Source: Brienomyrus brachyistius (lineage: Eukaryota; Chordata; Actinopteri; Osteoglossiformes; Mormyridae). Taken from it: DNA of 64,000 nt. Below the pieces are notes generated by a model that did not search any database, was not told the DNA's origin, and saw only the letters and a program-made list of their open reading frames with translations. Numbering within the stretch: position 1 is the first letter of the stretch; the number at the start of each line of letters is the position of its first letter. The stretch lies in contig NC_064554.1 of the NCBI RefSeq assembly GCF_023856365.1, positions 10,159,001 through 10,223,000 on the forward strand, given 5' to 3'. This document shows positions 1 through 11,999 of this stretch, in pieces. The translations under genes and the position numbers were made by a program.

Positions 1-790
1 CACTCAGTTGCTACTCAATCAAAAATTATGAATTAATGTAGCAACTGCATGCATGAATGATTAATGATGAACGAACATCAGTATGTAACTAACATTTGGT
101 CTCTGGTTAATACATTATGTAAGATTATACTGTAATCTGTGGCCCCTCAAGCAAGTTATTACCAATATTTTAGGACTAGCTATTTTTTCAGTCATGTTTC
201 AGTTATTTTTATGTTGGACTATTAAATCTACTGTACAAATCTCTACATTATATTCTTGCCTCCTAAAAATGTTTCACTTTCTTTTAATCCCTAAACCAAA
301 AAAATTCCCTGAGAATCTTAGTTTTTGTAGGAACACGCAATTGTGTCCTGAAGCAATATTCAATAAGAGTTTGTTGTCCCTTCATCAGAATTTATGTTGT
401 TTCTATATGTGCATACGATATATTCAGATTTTAATTTATTCTTTGCTACCAAGATGAACACAATCCTTATATAATCAGTTATGTTAATAAAGTGCTTGCA
501 TTATGCACAAGATTGCATTTTTAATTAATAAATTAGGCCTGGCAACCATTTTCACTTAAACAGCTATCCTTCCATATTTTTATTGGGGGGGGGGGAACAT
601 ATGCATGGGAACACATAATTAGGTATAACAGGTGGTGTTAAATATGCATGTTCATTCATGCCATTTTAATTCCAAACATTAAATATATCCTGGCAAAATT
701 CCACCAAAGGTCAGAGACCTCTTTGTTAACGTGTTAAATGCAATGAGCAAGTCATTGCCTAGATTTTTTTATAACTTAATCACACTTAAC
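1..790. other. No gene; AT-rich
   Basis: Only an 11-G run at 585-595 stands out. The 87-codon frame at 194-457 matches nothing I know. Confidence 0.5.
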
Positions 791-791
791 A

Positions 792-1963
792 AATACACCA
801 ATCAGCCATAACATTACAACCACTGCCTAATATTATGTAGGTCTCCCTCATGCCACCAAAACAGCTCCGACATACTGAGGCATGGACTCCACATGACCTC
901 TGAAGGTCATCTGTGGTGGCAGATTTCCATAAAATTATATCTCCGTGGATCAGACTTGTTTGTCCAGCACATTCCAAAGATGCTTAATTGTATTAAGATC
1001 TGGAGAATCTTGAGGTGAAGTGAACAACTTGAGCTCATTTTCCATGTTGCTCAAACCATCCCTGGACATTTTTCCCAGTGCGGCAGGGCGCATTGTCCTG
1101 CTGAAAGGGGCCACTGCCCTGGGGGGATACCATTGCCATGTGGGGGTGTACTTGGACTGCATTAATGTTTAGGTGGTACGTGTCAAAGTAACATCAATAA
1201 GAATGTCAGAAACCAAGGTTTCCCAGCAGATCATCGCCCAGAGCATCACACTCTCAGTCCTGGGTTGCATTCTTCTTATAATTCATCCTGGTGCCCTCTC
1301 TTCCCCAGGTAAAAGACGCAAACACACCCGTCTGTCTAAATGGTGTAGCAGAATATGTTACTCATCAGACCAGGCCACCTTCTTCCATTGCTCCATTATC
1401 CAGACCTAACGCCCAAGTATCCACCATAGGCACTTTGGTGGTGGTGGACAGGGATCAGCATGGGCTTTCTGACTGGTCTACGGCCACGCAGCCCTGTACG
1501 CATCAAGCTGCGATGCACTGTGTTCTGACACCAATCTATCATAGCCAGCTTTAATGTTTTCAGCAATTTGTGCTACAGTAGCTCTCCTGTAGGATCAGAC
1601 CAGACGGGCTAGCCTTCACTCCCCACACGCATCAATGAGCCTTGGGTACCCATTATTCCATTGCTGGTTCATCGATTGACCTTCCTTGGACCACTTTTTC
1701 TGGGTACCGACCACTGCAAACCAGGAACACCCAACAAGACCTGCCTTTATGGAGATGGAGATCCGTATCTAGTCACCACAATTTAGCCCATGTCAAAGTC
1801 TATTAGATCCTTGAACTTTTTCCGCTTCCAATACATCAGCTTCAGGAACTGACTGTTACATAATGGCACCCTTGACAGGTGCCACTGTAATGAGATAATC
1901 TATGTTATTCACTGCACCTGTCAGTGGATTTAATTTAATAATATACAACAATCAGCCATAAAT
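792..1963 (-). mobile_element. Decayed near-full-length Tc1-like DNA transposon
   Basis: The left end at 795-826 has the terminal motif CAATCAGCCATAACATTA typical of a widespread teleost Tc1-like family. Read on the minus strand the interior follows a Tc1 transposase order from N-terminal to C-terminal; the clearest piece is SPDLNTIKHLWNVLDKQV (about 1003-950), matching the DDE-domain S-P-D-L-N-x-I-x-H-L-W block. Several frameshifts and stops break the frame, and the expected start region is altered, so it is not functional. At the right end the motif CAATCAGCCATAA (1949-1961) is in direct, not inverted, orientation, so that terminus is rearranged or belongs to a neighbouring copy. Confidence 0.85.
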
Positions 1964-2065
1964 GATTTTTTAGTTAACAGTATGGTACAGTGCTTTTGAT
2001 TCTACGTATTATACATCTCAGCAAAGACAGATATAAATGTATACATGTATGCATATAGATAGTAA

Positions 2066-2460
2066 TTGTCAGGTCAGGCTGGGGGTCATGCATTGGTGCA
2101 GCACGTAGCTGCACCAACCACACAATGAAACACCTTGTGATCCCAGTTGGCGACCACCCACCCCCAGGTCAACACACAGTCCAGTCCCACCCTCCGCAAA
2201 TGGCTGTCTGTCTGCCACAGCCAGGTGTTGCAGGAGCGTCCCCTTGGCCTGGTCCAGCCACTCGGGTCCTCAGTAATGAGGATCTTCTGAGCCAGATCAC
2301 CCTCAGGGAATCGCGCCACATGGCTGTGATGCCGTAACTGACGCTCCCTCACAATGCAGGTAAGGTGCCTCATTCGGGACTCCCTGAGGAACCGCTTGTT
2401 CAATACAAAGTCAAACCAGTGGTACCCAAGGATTCTCAGAAGAGACACAGTACTGAAGGT
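2066..2460 (-). mobile_element. Non-LTR retrotransposon (LINE) 3'-terminal coding fragment
   Basis: A 120-codon minus-strand frame (2448-2086) contains LRILGYHWFDFVLNKRFL, CIVRERQLRHHSHVARFPEGD and GWTRPRGRS. This is the stretch after the reverse transcriptase in a common teleost LINE family, recognised by the 'RQLR-hydrophobic-G/SHVARFPE' and 'RRPRGRP' blocks. No reverse transcriptase catalytic motif is present. It is a 5'-truncated copy, as expected of target-primed retrotransposition. Confidence 0.75.
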
Positions 2461-2913
2461 ATAACAATAGTGACATTTATAATTACAGCTTATTGTATTT
2501 TCCAGCTTGGAAGTTGTGTTTACAAGGAATAGCTAAGAAAGAAATGGTGACCAGGCAGGTTTTAAATCACATAGTTTTCTGGGCAGAAAAAAAGTTCAGC
2601 AAAGCATAAAATCTCACACTTTCAAAAAGACAGATATACAAAAGATTTATTTTCAGACAGCAAAGCTACTGGCAAAGGAGACATTTATTTCCTCCATAAG
2701 TTTCACCACTTAATGAAATGTAATAATAGATTTCTGACATGAGAAGCAGAGAAAATGTTTAATCATTCATCATAAATGACAAGCACCAAAATATAACCCG
2801 AAATGCAAGTGAAATTCAAAAAAATTCAGAGAAAGAGAAAAGCAGTTTGAAGGAAATTCATATGACAGGGTCAGGAAATGGGGCTTAGATGCCGAAAAGG
2901 TCAGAAACGCAGG

Positions 2914-3092
2914 CAGCAAACAGCTAACCAAACCCGCACCAAAGGCAAAAGGCCTTACAGCGACCAGCCCAGCAAACAGCTAACCAAACCCGCACCAAAG
3001 GCTTCACTCCACGAAGGCCTTACAGTGACCAGCCCAGCAAACAGCTAACCAAACCCGCACCTAAGGCTTCACTCCACGAAGGACTTACAGCA
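2914..3092. repeat. Short tandem array, about 65-bp unit, roughly 3 copies
   Basis: The phrase CAGCAAACAGCTAACCAAAC begins at 2914, 2970 and 3035, followed each time by CGCACC(A/T)AAGGC and a variant of GGCCTTACAG. The first unit is 9 bases shorter. Confidence 0.85.
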
Positions 3093-4219
3093 CTCTTCAG
3101 CTAATTAGGAGAAAAACCACAAATGTGTCTAATACTCAGGTGAAATACAGTGCGCTGTTCTGCTTCAGTTAACTGGGCTTTTTTTTCCCAACAGAGCGAC
3201 TATACTGTTCAAATTAAGTCAGTTAGCTGTATTTTAATAAGCTTTTTTTCCCAAAGTTAACTTGTTTTCATGTTGGAAGTATTGTCAAACCTGCACTTTT
3301 GGTCTGCCTATTGCCTGCTAAATATGCAGAGATTACACACTGTCTGTAAAGGAAGGGGAATCTTTTGATGATGAGCCAACACTTCACTGAAGGGCACAAG
3401 AAAATTACTAGGTACATTTTACTAAGACATTTAAAAAAGTCATTATCAGCCAGTATAGCGTGTATACTCATCCCAGAAGGTATAGCACACGATATTGGGG
3501 TTCACCCTGGATGAGAGCAGACATGTAATGCAGTACTGCAATACTGCCATTATACAAGAATGAATGTCGCATAATAGGAGATATTTTATATGAGAATAAT
3601 AATAAATTATACCTCACAGTATGTCTGCACGATATCGCATTGCAATTTAATTGTGATTATATGGTGCATGTGCAATAATCACTAGGGCTTTAGATGACGG
3701 GTGAAACATTTATCTAGATGCTGAATTTTCAGTACCATACAGATGTTGACTTATGCCCACGATTTGCTAAGAAGATTAGAAGTACAGCTAAAATATTAAT
3801 GAGATGCATAGTGTAACGTCCAAAAGTTAGTAATCTGTATAAATAATATTCTTATGTTTATGAAATCCAGTTAGGGAAACACAGCACATGCTACTGTATT
3901 GCTATATATCATGGAAGCACTAAGCTTCCCTTACAATAGTTTTACGTTGCTATAAACTGTACTGTGTCCATTCGAAGTACAAAACATAGAGTTAGCGGTC
4001 TCAGAAGTATAACCATAAGATACAGACATGTCCAGTTAAGTTTGCTTGAAGCATTAAACTATGCAGGACAATGTACCAAGTAACTTTAATATGTGTTTTT
4101 AGTGAGAAGAGGTTTCCAGAACAATTGATATTTATTTTTTTGCGCTGAACAAATTGAAAAGATAAAGTTTGCATACATGCCACCTCCTGGATGTACCAAG
4201 TCAGTTATCTTGACGCGCA

Positions 4220-4800
4220 AGATTTCTGCCAGACATAAAAATCTGGGCTCTGTGAGCACCGACCGCAGCCGACCCCTGATGACGACATTTACATCACGTC
4301 CCCTCGTCCGCAACTGAAAGCACACGTGGAGAAGTGAAGTATGAACTGGCCTTCAGATGAGACAGTACAAGACAAGTTCAGTCCTGTGATCCTGGGCTTT
4401 TTGGAGACGGGAATGATGGTGGCGGATTTGAAGCAGTCTGGCACACGGCAAGTTTCCATGGAGGTGCTGAAGATGGCTGAGCACCCGAGACGGTTGGTCA
4501 GCACAATGCTTCAGTGTGGGGGGGGGGGCACAGAGTCTGGGCCGGCTCCTTTGCGGGGGTTCTGATGCTTGAGCATCTTCTTAATGTCCCGCTTAGAAAG
4601 AATGAGGGTCGTTGTGGTGGAGGGAGGGGGCCCTCCTTGTAGTGGCCCCAGCCAGCATTGTGGTGATGGGTGGTTGAGTGGTGGTGACTGTGCACACTGG
4701 GGTTGGTGTCAGGATTGTCCCTTTCAGGAGTGGAGTGAGGGGGTTTGGGTTTGTGAGTCCTTTCCAGATGGAAGTAATCTGTCTTGTAATCTGTAATGTA
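4220..4800 (-). mobile_element. LINE (Jockey/L2/Rex1-like) reverse transcriptase fragment, frameshifted
   Basis: On the minus strand, 4504-4330 reads FSTSMETCRVPDCFKSATIIPVSKKPRITGLN in consecutive pieces, matching the region just before the NDYRPVALTS block of Jockey-superfamily reverse transcriptases. The preceding minus-strand segment (4800-4520) carries a decayed version of the 'IRKMLKHxNPRKAAGPDSVSPSTLKHCADQL' type linker in shifted frames. A poly-G tract at 4520-4528 interrupts it. It is a pseudogene fragment. Confidence 0.7.
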
Positions 4801-5186
4801 TTGTAACCTCAAATTTCAGGCAACCAATGGACAGTCACCAATGAAACTTGGTATAAGAACCAAGGAGGGCAGAGGATGTGGTTTCACTGATACACTGGAC
4901 AAGGGTCGACAGACGTTACATTACCTGATAAGGGTTTGGCTAAATCTATAGAAGCTAATCCAGTGAAGAGTTGCACCCGGGGTGTGACTTTTGCACAATG
5001 TATCGACAATTTTGAATATTTAGAAACCTGCTTTATTTGTAATATGTCAGTATTCATTGCTGGATACATTTTATATTGTATTTCCAGCAAACTATATTAC
5101 ATAATATATGTTAAATTTGTCACTTTTTATTGTTTCAAACATTTTAGCAAATTAATGTAAAATAATTTAAATGTATGTAATTTTAG

Positions 5187-5575
5187 GGGATGGCACGGTG
5201 GTGCAATGGTTAGCTCTATTGCCTCACACCTCTGGGACCAACGGTGAGTGTGCCCTGTGATGGGGTGGCACCCCGTCCTGGGTTATTCTCTGCCCTGTGA
5301 GGGGGTGGCATCCCGTCCTGGGTTATTCTCTGCCCTGTGAGGGGGTGGCATCCCGTCCTGGGGGATTCCCCGTCCTGCCGTGGGTCGGCACCCCATCCTG
5401 TGTTATTCCCTGCCCTGCCATAGGGTTGGCACCCTGTCCCCGGTTATTCCCCGCCCTGGCATGGATCAGCACCCCTCCTGGGTTATTCCCTGCCTTGTGC
5501 CCATAGTCTCTGGAATAGGCTCCGGAACTTTGTAATCCTGAATAGGACAAGTGGGTAGAGAAAACGGATGGATAA
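5187..5575 (+). mobile_element. Internally deleted tRNA-derived SINE with tail-side expansion
   Basis: The head GGCACGGTGGTGCAATGGTTAGC and CTCACACCTCTGGGACC match the start of the SINEs at 18.1 and 19.5 kb. The sequence then skips the middle of the SINE and resumes at GGTGAGTGTGCCCTG. It ends with the SINE tail ATAGGCTCCGGAAC...GGATGGATAA. The 'GCCCTGTGATGGGGTGGCACCCCGTCCTGG' portion is multiplied (see the 40-bp array). Confidence 0.75.
5252..5491 (+). repeat. 40-bp minisatellite inside a SINE, about 6 copies
   Basis: Units starting GCCCTGTGA at 5252, 5292 and 5332 are spaced exactly 40 bases. Later units are more divergent (GTCCTGCCG, GCCCTGCCA, GCCCTGGCA). The unit is a piece of the SINE 3' region. 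Confidence 0.85.
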
Positions 5576-5579
5576 TTAT

Positions 5580-8500
5580 TGTTTTATTTCAGCCACCTTG
5601 GCACAAGAAGGTTTGGCTTTTTAATGGTGCAAGATGATGGGGACTTGATGGAGAATGAGATTCTGCAGTAGAGTAGCTAAAAGTTCTGCATGAATCTCTC
5701 CATAGCCTGAACATACCCCACTGGGTTTGTGAGGTGAGCAGTTCACACTCATAAACGCTGAAATATCACTGAGTTGAACCGTTTCCACACAACGCTGTGG
5801 GTCCAGATTCATCCACAGCCCTGTGAGAGACTGATCGATAACCGCAGGAAGCATCCAGTTGCAGTCATTAGTGCCAAAGGTAGTGCGAGAAGGTATTGGA
5901 CATAAGGAGCCAATTAATTAGGCCTTGGGTGCCGATCCACTTTCTTTAGTGAGTAACTAACATTAGCATAAAAAATGTGTCCTTTTCTTTATTATCTATT
6001 ATTGAGTTTTGGATGGAGATCTGATAATATCCAATATAAAATACAAAGACCGACACTGAATAGTTATCCATAGCACTGCATGCCCGTACAGTGCCTCTCC
6101 CAACGTAGCTGTTCTAAAACGATCGAGTTTATTCGAGTCCTTATTCTTAAACATATAAATGGTAAATTTACATATACTGCTGTATTAGACTAGTAAAATA
6201 TATTGTTTATAAGATCTATATTGCTAACAAAAATAGGTTTGACATTCGCAGATGTGTGATGCAGAGCGATGCGTCAGCTCCTCTGAGATAAATCCAGTTG
6301 CAGTGATAATGCAGTGTAGAAGGCAGGAAGAGTAAATATTTAATAAACTTCATTACCTGGTGTCGTTATTGTTAAATGCCATTATTGGATCGGGGGCTGC
6401 AGCAGTCTACGGCAGCATTGTCAGCTCACAGCTACAGCACTGCGGACTTCAGTCGAGTCCCTGCTTCTCGCATCGTCTGACCGTGGAAGCTAACTGTACA
6501 GTATGCAGTCGCCTAGGGAACAGTTGACTTCGCCACAAACTGTAATCCCTGCAGTCGGTTTAATAAATGTTCCCAGACTGCTCTGCCATAGTCTAATGTA
6601 TGTATTTTATATTTTTTATAACCTTCCTCAGTTAAGAATATAATAGGTACGGCAGTAGGAGAAAATAATAGAGTGAAAAATTCATGGCTTTTTTGAGGTG
6701 CCAGCTGAAATTGTTAGAGAGTGCATTGATCGGGGTTCTCCTGAGAGCTTCGGAAACAAGAACGCCGGACACAGGCGATGTTTGCGGCCTGCAGATGGCT
6801 TCGCCAGCGTATTTATCTCTCCGCTCTCCAAAGATGTCAAGGAGTGACATCAACTAGATGGAGGAGGATGTATTTCCACATACTATTATACAGGCATCAG
6901 CACATGGGAGATGATGCTTTCACACTGCTTTGGGTGGCAAAGTCGAGTATAAAAGCAAGGAGCAACTAATGGAGAGACCTTAAGGATGAGCATGCAGACC
7001 AAATAAGGCAACAGACACATTCCTTAGCGATTTTACAGTGTCAGACACATAAAGCTTCTATAATAATCGTATATAAAAAAATTCAATATCAGTCATACAA
7101 ATAATACATCTCGAATTAAGAGGGGAATATCTAACGGTCTGTCTGTCTATCTGCGTATTATTTAAACGTATGTAAACTGTTGTCATGAATTGACATTGAA
7201 TTATAAAAAAGGAACAAACTGCATTATTTCTCGTAATTACTCGACTCCGCATGTCCGCAGGAAATACATGCTTTTGCTCTAACAGCATGGAGTGATTTAC
7301 CAGCCCAACACCGACCACCAGTCCGTTCTGACTGCGCATAAGCCATAGAAAGAGGATTTACAGTTTAAACAAAGCAGGCTCTCTAAAGTTTTGTGGTTAA
7401 AGGCACCGTGTGAGACAGCTATGTGTGATCGCTGTTTCACTTGCCATAATTCTGGGGTTGCTAATAATTAATCATCATGTCTTGTTTCCAGCTGACTGAT
7501 AATGACTCTTACTTCTTAATACACTCCTGAGCTTCCTGAAGTCCATCCACTTAATCCATGGCAGGATTCACCTGCTGTGACTCAGTCAAAGTAATTTATG
7601 ACCCTTTACCCAAGAACCCTCCCACCCCATTTGTGCATGCATGACTTCACTTGAGTAACTTCATTCATTATTAAGACAAACATACCCAATCACATTTGCT
7701 GTCATATTATACAGTAAGTGGACAAGTTACTATTTCAAAAAGAGCCTGAATTAAAACCTTGATTACTAATCTTACCTAGCAGAACAGCCCTATGCCTGCA
7801 GGACACAGCTAAGAAAAATATACTGTGCAATTTCTGATAGTCATTTCAAATTGCATTCAACTAGGGTTATTTACAGTCTCAGACTGACGTGTTCATAAAA
7901 TCATAATTCAAAACAAGTTTTGTAAATCAAAATCCCTACATACTACATCAGTATTATTAGATCATAAACCTAGAAATATTGATGCAAAGAGTACAGTTCC
8001 TTACACCCACAGAGAGTACAATTGGCTTTTACACCTGAGGATATTTATTCTCCATCTTGCTGTAATTTGTAATGCATTTATTGTAAGATATAAAATAGGC
8101 TGCACTACAGTAAGTAACTGTCATGCAATGGGACACAGATTGCTTGGTAAAACCTATTTCATTTACTTCCATAACTGACAGGATACAAAGAACACTGTGA
8201 AGCACACTGTTCCAGCATAGGGATTTTCATCCGGCAGTTTGTGAGTCCACTGGACAGTGTTTCACGTGAAGGAGGTGACCGTTGGAGTCTGTGAATCCCC
8301 AGGATGAGACGAACTCAGGATGAGACGAATCGGAACAAGAGGACCAGGATAGGGGAAGGCTGAAATACCAAAACATACAGTAATATGTAGCCTAATACAG
8401 AAAACCGAAAACAAGCCTGAAAGTGTCACCACTGCGCAGTGACTCCAGCTGACAGAATCATGGAGCCATTAACAAAATGCTAACGAATGAAAACTGGGAG

Positions 8501-10840
8501 GCCAGAGAAAAGACCCTGGCAAACAGACTCCAGCAAACAGAAGATATGGAACTGGGGCGAAAATGCCAGGAAGTTAAAACCCTGCAATCCTGGAAAATGG
8601 ACTCCAAACAGAACTGGACCAAGAGATCAGCCTTAATCTGAAAGCGCAGTGAAAGTGAGCTTTGAATAAAGCTACTTGCTCACTCCGAGGAGAACCTGGT
8701 CGCTCTTCTCCCGGCTCAGCCCAACGTCACATGGAATAAATTTAATAATACACTCCATTAAAGTAGTTTGGGTGCGAAAGTGAATTACATTTCAATTCTA
8801 CATGTAAAATCAGCTTTCAGGGTCTATAAAAGGTCCGCATTATATTCCAGCACAGATGGATGAATGTCTGCTAAATTAAAATTTAGAATTCTTGCTTTTC
8901 TTAAGAGGATATGAAACTGTGATCCACTATCCAGAAAAGTAAGTAACTGTACCACAAAGTCAATAGACCTGGACAGAGAAGGTTGCCTTTCAATCAGTGT
9001 GTAGCTGATGATTCTGTTTTCAATGAATACGGGATAAACAAAGTCGTTTGTTGTTCCACTTTGTTTTTAATGCTGAATGTGATTTGAAATGGAGAGAGGA
9101 TTGGAATGGAGCGTGGTAATGAGAATAATAAGGAAAAATAAACACTGCCAGTTTTATTTTAGGTATAACAACCATCTCACAATTGACTCAGTGGCACGGG
9201 ACACCTTGGTGCGTGTAAAGGGCACACAGTGAATGCATTTAATTTAGTTCCTCTGCACGTTTTGATTACGCAATACACTCCATGACGCTGAGCAGTCCGT
9301 AACATACAGTGTTTGACAGCTTCCACCATAAGTTGGATCTGTGAGCCAGCTGAGTCTTTTGACTTAAAAAAAAAAACATTGAAGGTTAATTCACTTGGGA
9401 AAATATCAAGATTTTTTACGAATATGATATTGAAGAGACTGGAATGACACAACGTCATTCGAAGGTTAGATTTTACATGCTGATTCTGAACAACCACCCA
9501 AATGACAATGTAGGCTGTATATCCGCTGGTCATGTTTTCTGATGTGAATTCGCTTTTATGTGGGACCTGTACTGTACATGCAACATCATAAATACTGCTG
9601 AAAAGCAAAGGGATCTCTAATGGTAAAGTACTTTGAGATTAGCTGAGTATAAAAGCCTGTTACTTGGACTGTTCCTTCTGCTCCGCAGTGGATTTATTTT
9701 GGGACGGAAGTGGAGATGGAAACAAAATCAAAGGCAAACATGACTGTTTTTAGCATCGGGGAATTCGGATATGTTTACTTCGGGGAGAGAGACGACATGC
9801 ACTCATGTACACAAACATATATGTCCATGAATAGTATCCCAGCATGAATAAAGTTTCTCTCAGAGCCTTTCAGTGCTGGAGCTTATTTTGGACTGAGGAG
9901 GAACGGTAATATAGTAAGAGCGTTTACCGGGCTGATGGGTCATAGCTGTGCATTTGCATCATCGATGCAGTTTGCCTTATGTGACAAAACAAGTAGCAGT
10001 GCAGAGAAGAACAGGGAGACGTGGTCCAATACCCCAAGGCTTCTGCCAGTTTGGCAGGATTATTTTTAAAGGCACCCAAGTCCAGCTGTGCAGCTGCTTA
10101 CCAATGCTGATTCCACGGAGGCCAAATACATTTGCACCAAATTTTTCCAGATTAACTATTTGCTCTGCTTTTTAAATGCTATCCACAATTGTTTAATCAT
10201 TACCTCTGTTAGATTTTATACTACAGTCACGCCTACTGTTTATTGGGTTGGACAAACATTACTACACAAGATATACCTCTAAATCTGTCCCCCTGCCTGT
10301 TTCTTTTCATGAGATTTCACTATATTTTCTATACAGTTTTAACAGAGTTAATAACATGATCCATCATCCTCATAGTAGAGTTTATTTTTGGCACTTGCAT
10401 CCATATTTCCTGGAGTTTAACACCTGTTGGGGTCACACATTGCAAACAGGTCTTAGCAGATGACCTGAATGAATGAAAACTCACCTCCCATATTGGAGAG
10501 CAGCAACACAGGACTGTGTTGGCAGTAGGTGATCGTGGTGGTGACAGTGGCAATGATGGTATTTCAAACTACATGGAAGAAATGGACATTACAATGCCTT
10601 CTGTATCAGTAAAAACACAGAAGAACCAAAAAGACTGCCAATACAGTACTGGAAGTTGGGATCTTTGGTCTGGAAGGCCCTCGTCACTGAGGAAGAGCTA
10701 GAGATTCATTGGAGAATGGTTGGTGTTTATGAAATTGCTGGATCAAACATCCCTTTGTCTACAGGCGATGTTGCCTTGCCAGGAAAACACCTGCAAATAC
10801 GGAATCATTATTAGATAAAGGAATTTATGAAGCATTAATC
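5580..10840. other. No recognisable gene
   Basis: AT-rich sequence with a 15-bp direct duplication (AGGATGAGACGAA, about 8301-8330). A 143-codon minus-strand frame at 9608-9177 has no recognisable domain or splice context. Low-complexity T and A runs are scattered. Confidence 0.45.
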
Positions 10841-10843
10841 AAG

Positions 10844-11960
10844 AAAATCTGAAGGTGGTGAAGATGGAAATTAATCACTTACAATTTGGCATCTTACGCA
10901 TTAGCAAGCTTAATTGGACTGGACTCATGCATTTTCATTCAGATGAAATGGACAATAAAGAAGAGATTGTGCAGCTTTCATAACCAAGAAAGACTATGGA
11001 TAGACTGTAACTGGGTGATGCCGCGAATGACCAATTGATATTAGTTCAGTTTCATTGACTCTCCTTGAATCGGACAATTATATGGGCTTATGGCCCAAAA
11101 TCAGATGCAGACAAAGAAAGTGCAAATTTTTATGACGCAAATTTGTCTGAAATAGGTAGAACATATAAATGAGATACATTCCTGATGAATAAAGACTGGA
11201 GAAGGTAGAAAGTACAACTGGCCAGCATTCTTTTGAAACTGAAACCATGTGAGAAGGTGTTTCATCAGCTTTACTAAATCCAGTGGCATCTTCACTGCTA
11301 ATATATTCTTCAATCAACCAAAGCATCACCGCATTCTCTATGCCAAGTAATGAAAGAGTTCAGTTTGAGTAGAAGAGACATGGACTGAGGCAGATTGGGA
11401 AGCAAATTATGAAATACTTATATGCAAGCTTCATGTGAAGGTATTGGACGCAACAAGACCACCTGACTTCCAGTGAATGGAAAATATACTCATTACCTTC
11501 AAGAAAAAACACTGGAAACCAATTTAAGATGCTGGATAGAGAACTAGAGGAACTGTGGATGGAATTCAAAATACTCATCCAAGGTGGATCTGAAAATCAT
11601 CGGTTAAAATCAAAGAGCCAAAGGAATCAAAGTGAAAGAAAGAAGAGAAAGTAGAAAGTGCATAACAAAGAAAAAGGCAAAAATCATCCAGAAAGCTACC
11701 AGGAAAAACAAGCCAATGTTACAACAACATCTACAAATTCATTTGACAAAGAAAAACACACGGGAAAGCATTAAATATCTGGGTGGGGGGGGGGGGGGGG
11801 GGAAGAGAGAAAGGTCCCAATTCTAAGGCAGCATGCTGAAGGATGCATGAAGACAGATAATAAATAACTAAACAAAGATAAAGTAGAGTTGGAAGGAATA
11901 TACAGAAATCTCTATATAAAAGAGATCAACAATCAATATACATTCAGAGAGGTCAGATAC
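10844..11960 (+). mobile_element. Fossil RTE-like LINE: endonuclease domain and start of the linker
   Basis: No long open frame remains, but blocks in order match the apurinic endonuclease domain of RTE-type LINEs (the family often annotated as craniofacial development protein 2-like). Translated pieces: ENLKVVKMEINHLQFGILRI then SKLNWTGLMHFHSDEM (10844-10951); NDQLILVQFH and TIIWAYGPKSDADKESANFY (11026-11130); a decayed DTFLMNKDWRR (from about 11172); ANIFFNQPKHHRILYAK (about 11298-11348); ADWEANYEILICKLHVKVLD (about 11390-11455); and ELEELWMEFKILIQG (about 11540-11585). Stops and frameshifts separate the blocks. The 3' half is too decayed to call and contains an 18-G run at 11785-11802. Confidence 0.7.
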
Positions 11961-11999
11961 ACGGAGCCTTAAAATGTGTTGAATGTGTCAACTTTGGAA

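Noticed and set aside
9177..9608. 143-codon minus-strand open frame
   Set aside because: No recognisable domain, no splice or promoter context. An open frame of this length is expected by chance in a 64-kb window read in six frames.
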